The notes under the pieces were generated by a model. That model had not been told where the DNA came from, searched no databases, and worked only from the letters and a program-made list of their open reading frames with translations. From positions 427,576-462,135 of the forward strand of contig NZ_PZJN01000009.1 in the NCBI RefSeq assembly GCF_003206695.1: a stretch of 34,560 nt of DNA, written 5' to 3'. This DNA is from Salinicola halophyticus. GTDB lineage: Bacteria > Pseudomonadota > Gammaproteobacteria > Pseudomonadales > Halomonadaceae. How positions within the stretch are numbered: the stretch's first letter is position 1; every line of letters starts with the position of its first letter. This document shows, piece by piece, positions 23,636 through 34,519 of the stretch. The position numbers and the translations under genes are program-made.

Positions 23636-24334
23636 GCGTTCGATGACTTCGCCGGCGCCATCGATGCGGTGATCGCCTCGATCCAGTACGGCATCCCCAT
23701 GGCGCGGATCGAGCTGATGGATGCGCTGGCGATGCGCGCGGTGAATGCATTCTCCCGGCTCGACTACGCCGAGAAGCCGACACTGTTTCTGGAGTTCCAC
23801 GGCACTCATGCCGGGGTGAAGGAGCAGGCCGAAGCGATGGCCGAACTGTGCCAGGAGTTTGGCGGCAGCGACTTTGCCTGGGCGACCCAGGAAGAGGATC
23901 GCCAGGCACTCTGGCAGGCGCGCCACGACGCCGCCTACGCGGCCAAGGCGCTGCGTCCGGGGATGGAGTTCCTGGCCACCGACATCTGCGTGCCGATCTC
24001 CAAGCTGGCCGACTGCATCGAAGCGACCCAGGCGGATGTCGCCGAAAGTGGCCTGATCGCGCCGCTGCTCGGACACGTCGGCGACGGCAACTTCCATCTC
24101 GTCATCGCGGTGGATCGCCACAGCGAACAAGAGCTCGAGACGCTGGCGGCATTCAACCAGCGCCTGATCGAGCGCGCCCTGGCCGCCGGCGGCACCTGCA
24201 CCGGCGAGCACGGCATCGGCACCGGCAAGCGCGCCTACATGGAAGCCGAACACGGCGAAGGCTGGGCCGTGATGCGCGCGATCAAGGCCGCGCTCGATCC
24301 TCTCGGGATCATGAACCCGGGCAAGCTGGTATGA
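23636..24334 (+). pseudogene. 5'-truncated FAD-linked oxidase (D-lactate/glycolate dehydrogenase-like C-terminal fragment)
   Basis: Homologous-looking sequence starts at about FDDFAGAIDAVI (from 23639) and runs for about 230 residues to the natural C-terminus. It contains the C-terminal FAD-linked oxidase domain with GHVGDGNFH and CTGEHGIGTGKRAYME. The N-terminal FAD-binding domain (PP-loop, about 200 residues in GlcD/Dld2-like proteins) is missing; the sequence upstream is the promoter side of the divergent MFS gene. No convincing ribosome binding site precedes the possible GTG at 23669. It is therefore almost certainly non-functional, left by a deletion or rearrangement. Confidence 0.8.
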
Positions 24335-24359
24335 CCTCGGTGCCGACCACCAGCCCTCC

Positions 24360-25949
24360 TCAGGCGTTGGCGGAACGGGTCTCGGGCGCCAGCACTTGCG
24401 TATGCAGCGTCTTGCCGTCGCTATCTTTCAGGCGCACGGTCAGCGTTTCGCTTTCGGCGTCCAGATCGGCCTGGCCGAAGAACTGATAGCCCGCCGAGGG
24501 CGGCAGATTCGACTGGCCCTCCGGCGGGGCCTTGGAGAATGTCACCTCCGGACCGAAGGTGGCATCCATCTCGCTGGGGCCGAAGGTGCCGGCGTGGAGC
24601 GGCCCGCTGACGAACTCCCAGAATGGCTTGAATGCCTTGAAACTTGCGCGCTCCGGGGCGTAGTGATGCGCGGCGGTGTAGTGAACGTCGGCGGTGAACC
24701 AGACGACGTTGGCGATATCGTCGTCACGGATGGCCTGCAACAGCCGGGCAAGCTCCATTTCGCGCCCGAGCGGCTGGCCGGGGTCATTGTTGGCGATCGC
24801 TTCGAACAACTCGCCATCCGGCACGACCATGCCGATGGGCATGTCGGCGGCGATGATCTTCCAGGTCGCGGTGGAGTCGTTTAGCGCCTGCCGCAGCCAG
24901 CGAAACTGGTTTTCGCCCAGGAACGCGGTGGCTGAGGATTCCTCTCCTTGCAGGTTGGCGCTATTGGGGCCGCGATAGCTGCGCATATCCAGCATGAAGA
25001 CTTCCATCCCCGGTCCATAGGAGAAACGGCGATAGATCCGCTGCGGGGCAGAAGTGGACATCCGGATCGGCATGTATTCGAGAAACGCCTGACGGCCGCG
25101 GGCGGCGAGCAGCGCGACGTTCTTTTCCGTATAGCGATCGTTGTCGAGAACCTCTTGCGGATACCAGTTGTTGGTCGTTTCGTGATCGTCCCACTGGGCC
25201 AGCATCGGCACTTCGGCGGCAAAACGGCGGAAGTTGGCGTCGAGGTGGTTGTAAGCGTGCTGGCCGCGGTATTCGTCCAGCGTTTCGGCGACCTTCTGCT
25301 TGGCCGGCGTGACGATGTTGCGCCACACGCCGCCGTCGGGGAGCTCGGTCTGCGCTTCCAGCGGCCCGTCGGCGTAGACCGTATCACCGGAGTGGATGAA
25401 GAAATCCGGCCGAACCTGGCGCATCGTTTCCCAGGTGCGCATGCCGCCGCGGGATTCATCGATGCCCCAACCCTGGCCGACCACGTCACCGGACCAGACG
25501 AAGCGAATGTCTCTGGGTTGGAAGGGCGGCAGTTGCAGCCGTCCGACCACCGGCTCGCTCACCGCGCGTGAATCGCCCAGCGCGGCGAATCGCACCCGGT
25601 AGTAAACGGTACTCATGCCCTGCAGGCCGGTCGCGTCGATCTTGCCGATCAGGTCGGTGCCGGGCAGCACATCGATCCAGGGCAGCTGGCGCACACCGCG
25701 GAACTCCGGGTTGTCGGCGACCTCGACCAGCATCCGCGACGGCATGCTCGCTCTTCCCCACAGCATGGCGCGGTCCGGCAGCACGTCACCGCTCATCACG
25801 CCGCCTTCCACCGTCGGGCGTCGCCCCTCGGCTAGCACGATCGCCGGTGCGCCGAGGAGCCCGGTGCCGGCCAATCCAAGGCCGATGCCGAGACGGCCGC
25901 TGGTCGTTAGAAAGTCACGCCTGGAAAAATGCTTTCGATCCGTCGTCAT
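24360..25949 (-). CDS. phoD: PhoD-family alkaline phosphatase, Tat-exported
   Basis: A 529-residue protein. The signal peptide is of Tat type, SRRDFL at residues 9-14 followed by a glycine-rich hydrophobic stretch and cleavage near VLA-EG (about 40). The mature protein has an N-terminal beta domain (45-150) and the PhoD metallophosphatase core with RFVWSGD, FFIHSGDTVYAD, QWDDHETTNN and VVWFTADVHYTAAHHY, which supply the metal ligands. It hydrolyses phosphomono- and diesters outside the inner membrane. The ATG at 25949 is chosen because it starts at the signal peptide; the frame is open 300 bases further but non-coding in appearance. It converges with the oxidase fragment with a 25-base gap. 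No pho box was identified. Confidence 0.92.
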   Translation of the reverse strand: MTTDRKHFSRRDFLTTSGRLGIGLGLAGTGLLGAPAIVLAEGRRPTVEGGVMSGDVLPDRAMLWGRASMPSRMLVEVADNPEFRGVRQLPWIDVLPGTDLIGKIDATGLQGMSTVYYRVRFAALGDSRAVSEPVVGRLQLPPFQPRDIRFVWSGDVVGQGWGIDESRGGMRTWETMRQVRPDFFIHSGDTVYADGPLEAQTELPDGGVWRNIVTPAKQKVAETLDEYRGQHAYNHLDANFRRFAAEVPMLAQWDDHETTNNWYPQEVLDNDRYTEKNVALLAARGRQAFLEYMPIRMSTSAPQRIYRRFSYGPGMEVFMLDMRSYRGPNSANLQGEESSATAFLGENQFRWLRQALNDSTATWKIIAADMPIGMVVPDGELFEAIANNDPGQPLGREMELARLLQAIRDDDIANVVWFTADVHYTAAHHYAPERASFKAFKPFWEFVSGPLHAGTFGPSEMDATFGPEVTFSKAPPEGQSNLPPSAGYQFFGQADLDAESETLTVRLKDSDGKTLHTQVLAPETRSANA

Positions 25950-26103
25950 GGTCGGTCCCCGTTCGGTCGCTGTCGATAGTGCCAGTGACGATAGATTAGG
26001 GGGCGCTAATGACGAATATGTGAAGATCCAACGAGCGTATGTGGGCCGGCCGAGGAAGGGAATCGCGCTATGCTGAACGTGCCAGTAACGAGGAGAACCG
26101 GCC

Positions 26104-26499
26104 ATGATCAAACGCATTGGCAATACCGACATCCAGCCGCGCCATCGTTTGAGCTGCCACTGTGGCGCGGTGGTGCTGGAACTCGAATTACCCGATGGCG
26201 TGGTCGAACCGCATCGTTGCAATTGCTCGTTATGCAAACGCAAAGGCGCGATCACCTCGGGCGTTGTGCTGAACGCGTTGCACGTGATCGCCGGTGAAGA
26301 CGTGATGCGCTGCTATCAGTTCAACACGATGACCGCGAAGCACTATTTTTGCGGCAACTGCGGGATTTATACCCACCATCGGCGGCGTTCGAATCCCGAC
26401 CAGTACGGCTACAACATCGGCTGTCTGGAAGGTGTCGATCCCTACGATCTGGGTGAGGTCGAGGCCACCGACGGCGTGAACCACCCGGCCGACCGTTGA
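26104..26499 (+). CDS. GFA (glutathione-dependent formaldehyde-activating) family zinc protein
   Basis: A 131-residue protein of the GFA fold. Seven cysteines form the zinc sites: CHC (18, 20), CNCSLC (39, 41, 44) and CGNCG (83, 86). The family name comes from the Paracoccus enzyme that condenses formaldehyde with glutathione, but most members, including short ones like this, have no proven activity. AGGAG lies 8 bases before the ATG. A terminator follows directly, so it is a single-gene unit. Confidence 0.9.
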   Translation: MIKRIGNTDIQPRHRLSCHCGAVVLELELPDGVVEPHRCNCSLCKRKGAITSGVVLNALHVIAGEDVMRCYQFNTMTAKHYFCGNCGIYTHHRRRSNPDQYGYNIGCLEGVDPYDLGEVEATDGVNHPADR

Positions 26500-26513
26500 C
26501 GTCACACGCAAGG

Positions 26514-26543
26514 CCGCCCGCTCGATCATGCAGCGGGCGGTTT
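26514..26543 (+). terminator. Intrinsic terminator of the GFA gene
   Basis: CCGCCCGCT (26514-26522) pairs perfectly with AGCGGGCGG (26532-26540) over a 9-base loop, followed by TTT. It starts 15 bases after the stop codon. The T tract is short, so strength is uncertain. Confidence 0.7.
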
Positions 26544-26577
26544 CCGGTGGCAGTCACGTTAGCGGCATCGGGTCGGC

Positions 26578-28773
26578 TCAGGCTTGCCGAGCCGCCCGCG
26601 CCGCGTGCAGTTTCTTGTAGCTCTCGAGCAGGCGCTGGTGCCGATCCAGGCCCTCCAGCTGCAGGTTGGTCGGGGTGAGGCCGTAAAAGCGAACCGAGCT
26701 TTCTACTGAGCCCACGACAGCCGCCATCGTTTCCTCGCCGAACATGCGGCTGAGATTGTAGCGGTAGTCGTCGAGTTCGAGTTCTTCATCCAGCGTGATC
26801 TGCAGTACCGCGAGCAGCGCCTGATAGAACAGGCCGCGTTCGACGGTGTTGTCATTAAATTGCAGGAACATCTCGACCTGATCCAGCGCGTCCTCGAGTT
26901 GACCGAGCGCCAGATTGATCAGCAGTTTCAGCTCGAGGATCGTGAGCTGGCCCCAGACGGTGTTCTCGTCGAACTCGATGCCGATCAGGGTGATGATCTT
27001 CATCTGCTCGTCGAGCTCGCTTTCGTCCAGCCGCTCGAGCAGGTCGGCCAGTTGTACATCATCCAGCGCGTGCAGGTTGAGGATATCCTCGCGGAAGGCG
27101 AGCGCCATGTTGGTGTTGTCCCACACCAGATCTTCCACCGGGTACACCTCGGAGTAGCCCGGCACCAGAATGCGACAGACCGGCGCGCCCAGGTCTTCAT
27201 GGAGCGCCACGTAGGCTTCCAGGCCCTCGGCTGCGAGAATGCCGAACAGGCTGGCGGCTTCTTCGTCATTCGAACCCGAGAAATCCCACTCGACGAACTC
27301 GACGTCCGCGGTGGCGCTGAAGAAACGCCACGAGATCACGCCGGAGGAGTCGATGAAGTGCTCGACGAAGTTGTTGGGCTCGGACACCGCCTGGGAGTTG
27401 AAGGTGGGCGGCGGCAGGTCGTTCATGCCTTCGAAGCTGCGACCCTGCAGCAGCTCGGTGAGGCTGCGCTCGATCGCGACCTGCAGGCTCGGGTGCGCGC
27501 CGAAGGAGGCGAAGACGCCGCCGGTGCGCGGGTTCATCAGCGTCACGCAGGCGACCGGGAACTGGCCGCCGAGCGAGGCGTCCTTGACCAGTATCGGAAA
27601 GCCCTGTGCCTCCAGGGCGGCGATGCCTTCCTGAATGCCGGGGTATTTCGCCAGCACGGTCTCGGGCACATCCGGCAGCACGATCTCCTGCTCGATGATC
27701 TGTTTTTTCACCGCGCGCTCGAAGATTTCCGACAGGCACTGCACCTGAGCCTCGGCAATGGTGTTGCCCGCGCTCATGCCGTTGCTCAGGTACAAATTTT
27801 CGATCAGGTTCGACGGAAACCACACCGTCTCGCCATCCGACTGGCGCTTGAACGGCAGCGAGACGATGCCGCGGTCGGTGCGACCGGAATTGGTGTCGAA
27901 AAGATGCGAGCCGCGCAGTTCGCCTTCCGGATCGAAGATCGCCCGGCAGTGGTCGTCGAGAATCTCTGCGGGCAGTTCGTCATTCGGCCCCGGCTGGAAC
28001 CACTGCTCAGAGGGATAGTGGACGAAGTCGCTACCGGCGATCTCCGGGCCGAAGAACTGATCGTTGTAGAAGAAGTTGCAGGAAAGGCGCTCGATGAACT
28101 CGCCCAGCGCCGAGCAGAGAGCCGCTTCCTTGGTCGCACCCTTGCCGTTGGTGAAGCACATCGGCGAGGCGGCGTCGCGAATGTGCAGCGACCAGACGTT
28201 GGGTACGATATTGCGCCAGGAGGCGATCTCGATCTTCATGCCCAGACTCTCGAGGATTCCGGTCATGTTGGCGATGGTCTGCTCTAGCGGCAGGTCCTTG
28301 CCCTCGATCCAGGTCGATTCGCCCTCGCCGTCTTTGACATGAGTCCCCGCCATCAGCAGCGCCTGGGCGTCTTCGTCGATGTTCTTGACGGTTTCGATCT
28401 GGAATTCCGGGTTGTTCTGGATCACCCGTTTGACCGAGCAGCGCTCGACGGAGCGCAGAATGCCGATGCGATCCTTCTCGGAGATATCGTCCGGCAGCTC
28501 GACCTGGATCCGGAAAATCTGGTTGTAGCGGTTTTCCGGGTCGACGATGTTGTTCTGCGAGAGCCTGATGTTCTCGGTCGGGATCTCGCGCGCGTTGCAG
28601 TAGACCCGCACGAAATAGGCCGCACAGAGCACCGTGGAAGCGAGGAAGTAGTCGAACGGCCCCGGTGCGGAGCCATCGCCCTTGTAGCGGATCGGCTGAT
28701 CGGTGATGACGGTGAAGTCATCGAACAGCGCTTCCTGACGCAGGTTGTCGAGATAGTTGACCTTGATTTCCAT
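26578..28773 (-). CDS. OsmC domain-YcaO domain fusion protein
   Basis: A 731-residue two-domain protein. The N-terminal OsmC-like domain (about 1-145) keeps the peroxidatic/resolving pair Cys50 (STVLCAAYF) and Cys112 (ERCSVKRV). From about 165 comes YcaO, close to E. coli YcaO along its length: SWRNIVPNVWSLHIRD, CFTNGKGATKEAAL, GEFIERLS (ATP/magnesium site), FIDSSGVISW, and a C-terminal helical repeat region to residue 731. YcaO enzymes activate backbone amides with ATP; E. coli YcaO is linked to RimO-mediated ribosomal S12 methylthiolation. No RimO or azole-peptide partner lies nearby. The function of the fused OsmC domain is not established; a thiol-handling role is an inference. The ATG at 28773 begins the OsmC fold. 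Confidence 0.93.
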   Translation of the reverse strand: MEIKVNYLDNLRQEALFDDFTVITDQPIRYKGDGSAPGPFDYFLASTVLCAAYFVRVYCNAREIPTENIRLSQNNIVDPENRYNQIFRIQVELPDDISEKDRIGILRSVERCSVKRVIQNNPEFQIETVKNIDEDAQALLMAGTHVKDGEGESTWIEGKDLPLEQTIANMTGILESLGMKIEIASWRNIVPNVWSLHIRDAASPMCFTNGKGATKEAALCSALGEFIERLSCNFFYNDQFFGPEIAGSDFVHYPSEQWFQPGPNDELPAEILDDHCRAIFDPEGELRGSHLFDTNSGRTDRGIVSLPFKRQSDGETVWFPSNLIENLYLSNGMSAGNTIAEAQVQCLSEIFERAVKKQIIEQEIVLPDVPETVLAKYPGIQEGIAALEAQGFPILVKDASLGGQFPVACVTLMNPRTGGVFASFGAHPSLQVAIERSLTELLQGRSFEGMNDLPPPTFNSQAVSEPNNFVEHFIDSSGVISWRFFSATADVEFVEWDFSGSNDEEAASLFGILAAEGLEAYVALHEDLGAPVCRILVPGYSEVYPVEDLVWDNTNMALAFREDILNLHALDDVQLADLLERLDESELDEQMKIITLIGIEFDENTVWGQLTILELKLLINLALGQLEDALDQVEMFLQFNDNTVERGLFYQALLAVLQITLDEELELDDYRYNLSRMFGEETMAAVVGSVESSVRFYGLTPTNLQLEGLDRHQRLLESYKKLHAARAARQA

Positions 28774-28921
28774 GGAGAAGGACCGCGTTGGTAAGTGGCT
28801 GCACCTCCGGTTCTGAGCCGGGGCGGATGCGGTCATTATCCGGATTTGAGGTCGCTTCGTCTTGGGGCGCTTCGTCTTGAAGGCGTTAGTCCTGGAGATG
28901 TTTCCTTTCGGGAGCGTGACT

Positions 28922-28958
28922 AAAAGGCCCGAGCCCCTTCGGATAAAGGGCTCGGGCC
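28922..28958 (-). terminator. Strong intrinsic terminator after glpK
   Basis: An 11-bp perfect stem, GGCCCGAGCCC (28926-28936) with GGGCTCGGGCC (28948-28958), loop of 11 bases, followed on the minus strand by TTTT. It lies 50 bases after the glpK stop and separates the glycerol genes from the OsmC-YcaO gene. Confidence 0.92.
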
Positions 28959-29008
28959 ACATCTCTTGCCCAACAGTCGTGCGACAAGTGCGCTCGACGC
29001 GAAAGCGT

Positions 29009-31331
<2,323 letters not shown>

Positions 31332-31438
31332 GGTCTTCCTTAACGTTGGATGATGTTACGGCCGGTATGGCCCGAGTGACATGCGTCACGACGATGGTTG
31401 GATTGGTTGCCGAGTCGTGGCGCATTTGTCGGCTACGC

Positions 31439-32947
31439 TCACCCTTCCGCCGCTGCCGGAGACGGGAGGGCTAGGTAGTCGGCGAGCCGACGCTTCTCGC
31501 GCTCGTCGAGACGCAGGCCGAGCTTGGATCGCCGCCAGAGCACGTCCTCGGCCGTGCGCGCCCATTCGTGATCGCGCAGGTAATCGACTTCGGCGGCATA
31601 CAGGTCGGTCCCAAAATGCTCGCCCAGACCGTCCAGGCTTTTGGCGCCACCCACGATGTCGCGCACGCGGGTCCCGTAGTTGAAGACCAGACGATTGGCC
31701 ATGCCCAAGGGAATGAAGGGATGGCTGGCCTGTAGCGACTCGAACAGATGCTGGGGTTTCGCTTCTTCGCCGCCGGGGAGCGGGTGGCCCTTGCCGGTCC
31801 AGGCTTTTGCGTGGTTGCCGAGCTCGGGCGCCAGTTGATCGACAGCGTCTTCGGCCAGCCGCCGATAGGTCGTCAGCTTGCCACCGAAGACGTTGAGCAG
31901 TGGGGCACCGCCGGAGGTATCCAGCTGAATGCGATAATCGCGGGTGATTTCGCTGGCGTTGTCCTCGCGATCGTCGAGCAGGGGGCGCACGCCGGAGTAG
32001 CTCCAGACGACGTCGTCGGGACCGATCGACTGCTCGAAATAGCGATTGGCGGATTCGCACAGATAGCGGATCTCGTCTTCTTCGATGGCCACCTTGCCCG
32101 GTGCGCCCTCATGCTCGACGTCGGTCGTGCCGATCAGCGTGAAATCGCGCTCGTAGGGAATGGCGAACACGATGCGGCCATCGGGCTGCTGGAAGAGGTA
32201 GGCGTGATCGTGATCGAACAGCTTGTTCACCACGATGTGGCTGCCCTTGATCAGGCGCAGCGAATACGGGTGCTTCTGCGAGGCGACCTCGTCGAGAAAA
32301 CGCACGGCCCAGGGGCCGGCCGCATTGACCAGCCCGCGAGCACCGATCTGGATCGTCTCGCCCTCAGCGGACCGCAGGGTGATAGACCATCCATCATTGC
32401 TACGCACCGCAGACTCGGCACGCGTGCGCGTCATGATCCGCGCGCCACGGCTGGCCGCATCCATGCAGTTCAACACCACCAAGCGGGCATCCTGAACCCA
32501 GGCATCCGAGTAGGCGAAGCCCTTGATGAACTCGGGCTTCAGCGGGGCGCCGGCCGGATGATCGGCGAACTTGACGCCTTGCGAGCCCGCCAGCGTCTGC
32601 CGTCCACCGAGGTGGTCGTACAGGAAAAGCCCGGTTCGGATCATCCAGGCCGGCCGCAGGTGCTTCTGATGAGGCAGGATGAAACGCATCGGCCAGATGA
32701 TATGCGGCGCCGCCTTGAGCAGTATCTCGCGCTCGGATAGGGCCTTGGCCACCAGCTTGAATTCGTACTGCTCCAGGTAACGCAGGCCACCGTGGATCAG
32801 CTTGGTCGACGCCGATGAGGTATGGCTGGCAAGGTCATCCGCCTCGACCAGCAGCACCGAAAGGCCGCGACCTGCGGCGTCACGAGCGATACCCGCGCCG
32901 TTGATGCCCCCGCCGATGACAATCAGATCGTAGTTTTCGTTAACCAT
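31439..32947 (-). CDS. glpD: Aerobic glycerol-3-phosphate dehydrogenase
   Basis: A 502-residue FAD-dependent dehydrogenase. The dinucleotide-binding motif GGGINGAG (12-19) follows DLIVI; SSASTKLIHGGLRYLEQYEF, GLVNAAGPWA, LIGTTDVEHEG, SGVRPLL and FGGKLTTYRRLAEDAV are the GlpD blocks. It oxidises glycerol-3-phosphate to dihydroxyacetone phosphate at the membrane and passes electrons to the quinone pool. It is the first gene of the glp run; GlpR-like sites precede it. The usual proteobacterial order is glpF-glpK-glpD, so glpD first is a rearranged order. Confidence 0.97.
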   Translation of the reverse strand: MVNENYDLIVIGGGINGAGIARDAAGRGLSVLLVEADDLASHTSSASTKLIHGGLRYLEQYEFKLVAKALSEREILLKAAPHIIWPMRFILPHQKHLRPAWMIRTGLFLYDHLGGRQTLAGSQGVKFADHPAGAPLKPEFIKGFAYSDAWVQDARLVVLNCMDAASRGARIMTRTRAESAVRSNDGWSITLRSAEGETIQIGARGLVNAAGPWAVRFLDEVASQKHPYSLRLIKGSHIVVNKLFDHDHAYLFQQPDGRIVFAIPYERDFTLIGTTDVEHEGAPGKVAIEEDEIRYLCESANRYFEQSIGPDDVVWSYSGVRPLLDDREDNASEITRDYRIQLDTSGGAPLLNVFGGKLTTYRRLAEDAVDQLAPELGNHAKAWTGKGHPLPGGEEAKPQHLFESLQASHPFIPLGMANRLVFNYGTRVRDIVGGAKSLDGLGEHFGTDLYAAEVDYLRDHEWARTAEDVLWRRSKLGLRLDEREKRRLADYLALPSPAAAEG

Positions 32948-33003
32948 GTTCGGATCTGCTCACTAATGTTCGATTAAGATCATTGTGGCGCGAAATCGAA
33001 CAT
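32946..33003. promoter_or_regulatory. GlpR-type half-sites upstream of glpD
   Basis: Three copies of ATGTTCG-type half-sites: ATGTTCG at 32946-32952 (overlapping the start codon on the minus strand), ATGTTCGATT at 32966-32975 and the inverted AATCGAACAT at 32994-33003. The latter two are exact 10-bp inverted repeats with an 18-base spacer; the first two are direct repeats 20 bases apart. ATGTTCG/CGAACAT are the half-sites of E. coli GlpR, so a DeoR-family glycerol repressor probably binds here. Confidence 0.75.
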
Positions 33004-33447
33004 TTGGAAGTAGGCAAAAAGTATTAGAAGCCTCCTTGTTATAGGGCCGGGCCGGTCTGCTACATGGCGGGGAATCTCCTGAAAAGCCACCGGGAAGGTT
33101 TCCACCGAATCCCCGACAAACTTTTCACCTGTGGAAAATGCCTCAATATTTACGATTTGTATCATGGTGTTGCAGCCGGGCGGAGAGTGACCGGCGGTCT
33201 GAAGCCGCCGGCGCACGGCACTATCGCAACTTTTGTTGCGCCTATTTCGTCGCAGTGACGAGCCAGTGGAGAGTGCTGAGGTTGTTTTCGCTAGTGAACA
33301 TTCGGGTTTGCTTGAGGTCGGGCTCGATTTTCATTCCGAAATCCGACAGGGCCCGATTATCGTCGCACTGTCTCGGCCTCCAGCAGATACAGTTGTTACC
33401 TCCTGAAAATTGGCCGACGCTAACAATCTCTTGCATGGGGGTGCGCC
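33004..33447. other. Gene-free stretch with two hairpins
   Basis: No convincing gene. CCGGCGG (33191-33197) pairs with CCGCCGG (33205-33211), and CGCAAC-TTTT-GTTGCG (33225-33240) is a perfect 6-bp stem with 4-base loop. Neither is followed by a clear T tract. The last part must hold the promoter of the LysE-family gene. Short open frames here lack ribosome binding sites. Confidence 0.5.
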
Positions 33448-34158
33448 GTGACGAAGCAGATCTCATTTCTGGCACCGCTGATTCTCCTCGCCGCCATGAC
33501 GGTGACGCTCTCTACCCAGTCGCTATCCGTCATCAACTGGCCACTTCTGATCGGCGCCTCCTTTGTCATGGCGCTGACCCTGGGGGCCAACCAGCTGCTC
33601 TCGCTTGCCAACGGCTTCCGTGTCGGCGTGGCCCCGGCGATGACGGCGGCCTGCGGACGATTTGCCGCTTTCGTGGTGATGGTGATCGGTGTTGCCGTGG
33701 GGCTGGGCCATTGGCTGGTAACCTCGGCACTGTTCTTCGGTGTGCTCAAATGGATGGGAGCGGCGTATCTGCTCTATCTGGGCGTGCGTTCGCTGTTGAC
33801 GGCTTGGCGCCCGACTATGCCAGCGGCGAGCGGTGACATCGCAACCGCCGATTCGCGGTCCTTGATCCGGCGGGAAGCGCTGGTCGCGTTTTCCAATCCC
33901 AAGGCGTATGTGCTGTTCGCGCTATTTCTGCCGCAGTTTCTCCACGCCGACGGCGAGTCGTTCGCACCGGCGATCGTATTGGCGGGGCTGGTCTATATCC
34001 TGATCGAGTTCTTCTGCGCGTATCTATACGCCGCTGCCGGGTGCCTGCTGGGCCGAGGCAGCGTCACGCTGCGTCGTCAGCGCTGGCTGGATGGCACCAG
34101 TGGCGCGGCAATGATCGGTCTGGCGGGATGGTTGGCGCTGGAGAAACGGCCGGGATGA
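33448..34158 (+). CDS. Divergent LysE/RhtB-family amino-acid exporter
   Basis: A 236-residue membrane protein with six or seven hydrophobic segments. After the first core segment, ALTLGANQLLSLANGFRVG replaces the usual 'TPGPN' signature with TLGAN, but ANG.R.G and later FSNPKAYVLFALFLPQF (the NPK block) fit the LysE/RhtB family. The start is uncertain: GTG at 33448 gives an extra N-terminal hydrophobic segment, while ATG at 33496 gives the family-typical 220 residues. Neither has a strong ribosome binding site. Relatives export amino acids or derivatives from the cytoplasm. Confidence 0.8.
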   Translation: MTKQISFLAPLILLAAMTVTLSTQSLSVINWPLLIGASFVMALTLGANQLLSLANGFRVGVAPAMTAACGRFAAFVVMVIGVAVGLGHWLVTSALFFGVLKWMGAAYLLYLGVRSLLTAWRPTMPAASGDIATADSRSLIRREALVAFSNPKAYVLFALFLPQFLHADGESFAPAIVLAGLVYILIEFFCAYLYAAAGCLLGRGSVTLRRQRWLDGTSGAAMIGLAGWLALEKRPG

Positions 34159-34172
34159 GCTCAGTTTTCGCT

Positions 34173-34193
34173 ATATGACGTCTTGCGTCATAT
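34173..34193. promoter_or_regulatory. Palindromic operator of the HigA gene
   Basis: ATATGACG and CGTCATAT form a perfect 8-bp inverted repeat with a 5-base spacer, ending 35 bases before the higA start. Antitoxins of this family bind such dyads to autoregulate, so it is the probable HigA operator. Confidence 0.75.
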
Positions 34194-34228
34194 GCTGCTT
34201 GTCATTACCGCTTCGGGAGAGGCAAATC

Positions 34229-34519
34229 ATGACTGAAGAACGACTTCCCAATATTCATCCCGGCGAGATTCTGCTGGAAGAATTTATCGAGCCCATGGGC
34301 CTCACCAAGAATGCTTTGGCGACCTCTATTGGCGTGCCGGCCACGCGTATCGGTGAAATCACGCGAGGCACGCGATCAATCACGGCGGATACGGATCTGC
34401 ATCTGTCGATCTACTTCGGTACCAGTCAGGGTTATTGGCTGCGGCTGCAGAATGCCTATGATCTGGAAGAGGCTAGACGCCACGGACACTATGACGGGAT
34501 TCGTCCTCGCGTGGCGTGA
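34229..34519 (+). CDS. higA: HigA-family antitoxin, without an adjacent HigB
   Basis: A 96-residue Xre-type helix-turn-helix protein. IHPGEILLEEFIEPMGLTKN (9-28) and ALATSIGVPATRIGEITRG (29-47) are the classic HigA/VapI blocks; the C-terminal GYWLRLQNAYDLEEAR is also typical. GGGAGAGG is a good ribosome binding site. The normal order is higB (toxin) then higA, yet the sequence upstream contains only the operator and the LysE gene, so the toxin is absent. It may be a solitary regulator, a remnant, or protect against a toxin encoded elsewhere. Confidence 0.92.
   Translation: MTEERLPNIHPGEILLEEFIEPMGLTKNALATSIGVPATRIGEITRGTRSITADTDLHLSIYFGTSQGYWLRLQNAYDLEEARRHGHYDGIRPRVA

Noticed and set aside
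26860-28287. Open frame antisense to the OsmC-YcaO gene.
   Set aside because: No recognisable domain; YcaO on the opposite strand is unmistakable.
33064-33258. Short open frame of 64 codons in the gap before the LysE gene.
   Set aside because: No ribosome binding site and no recognisable sequence; crosses both hairpins.
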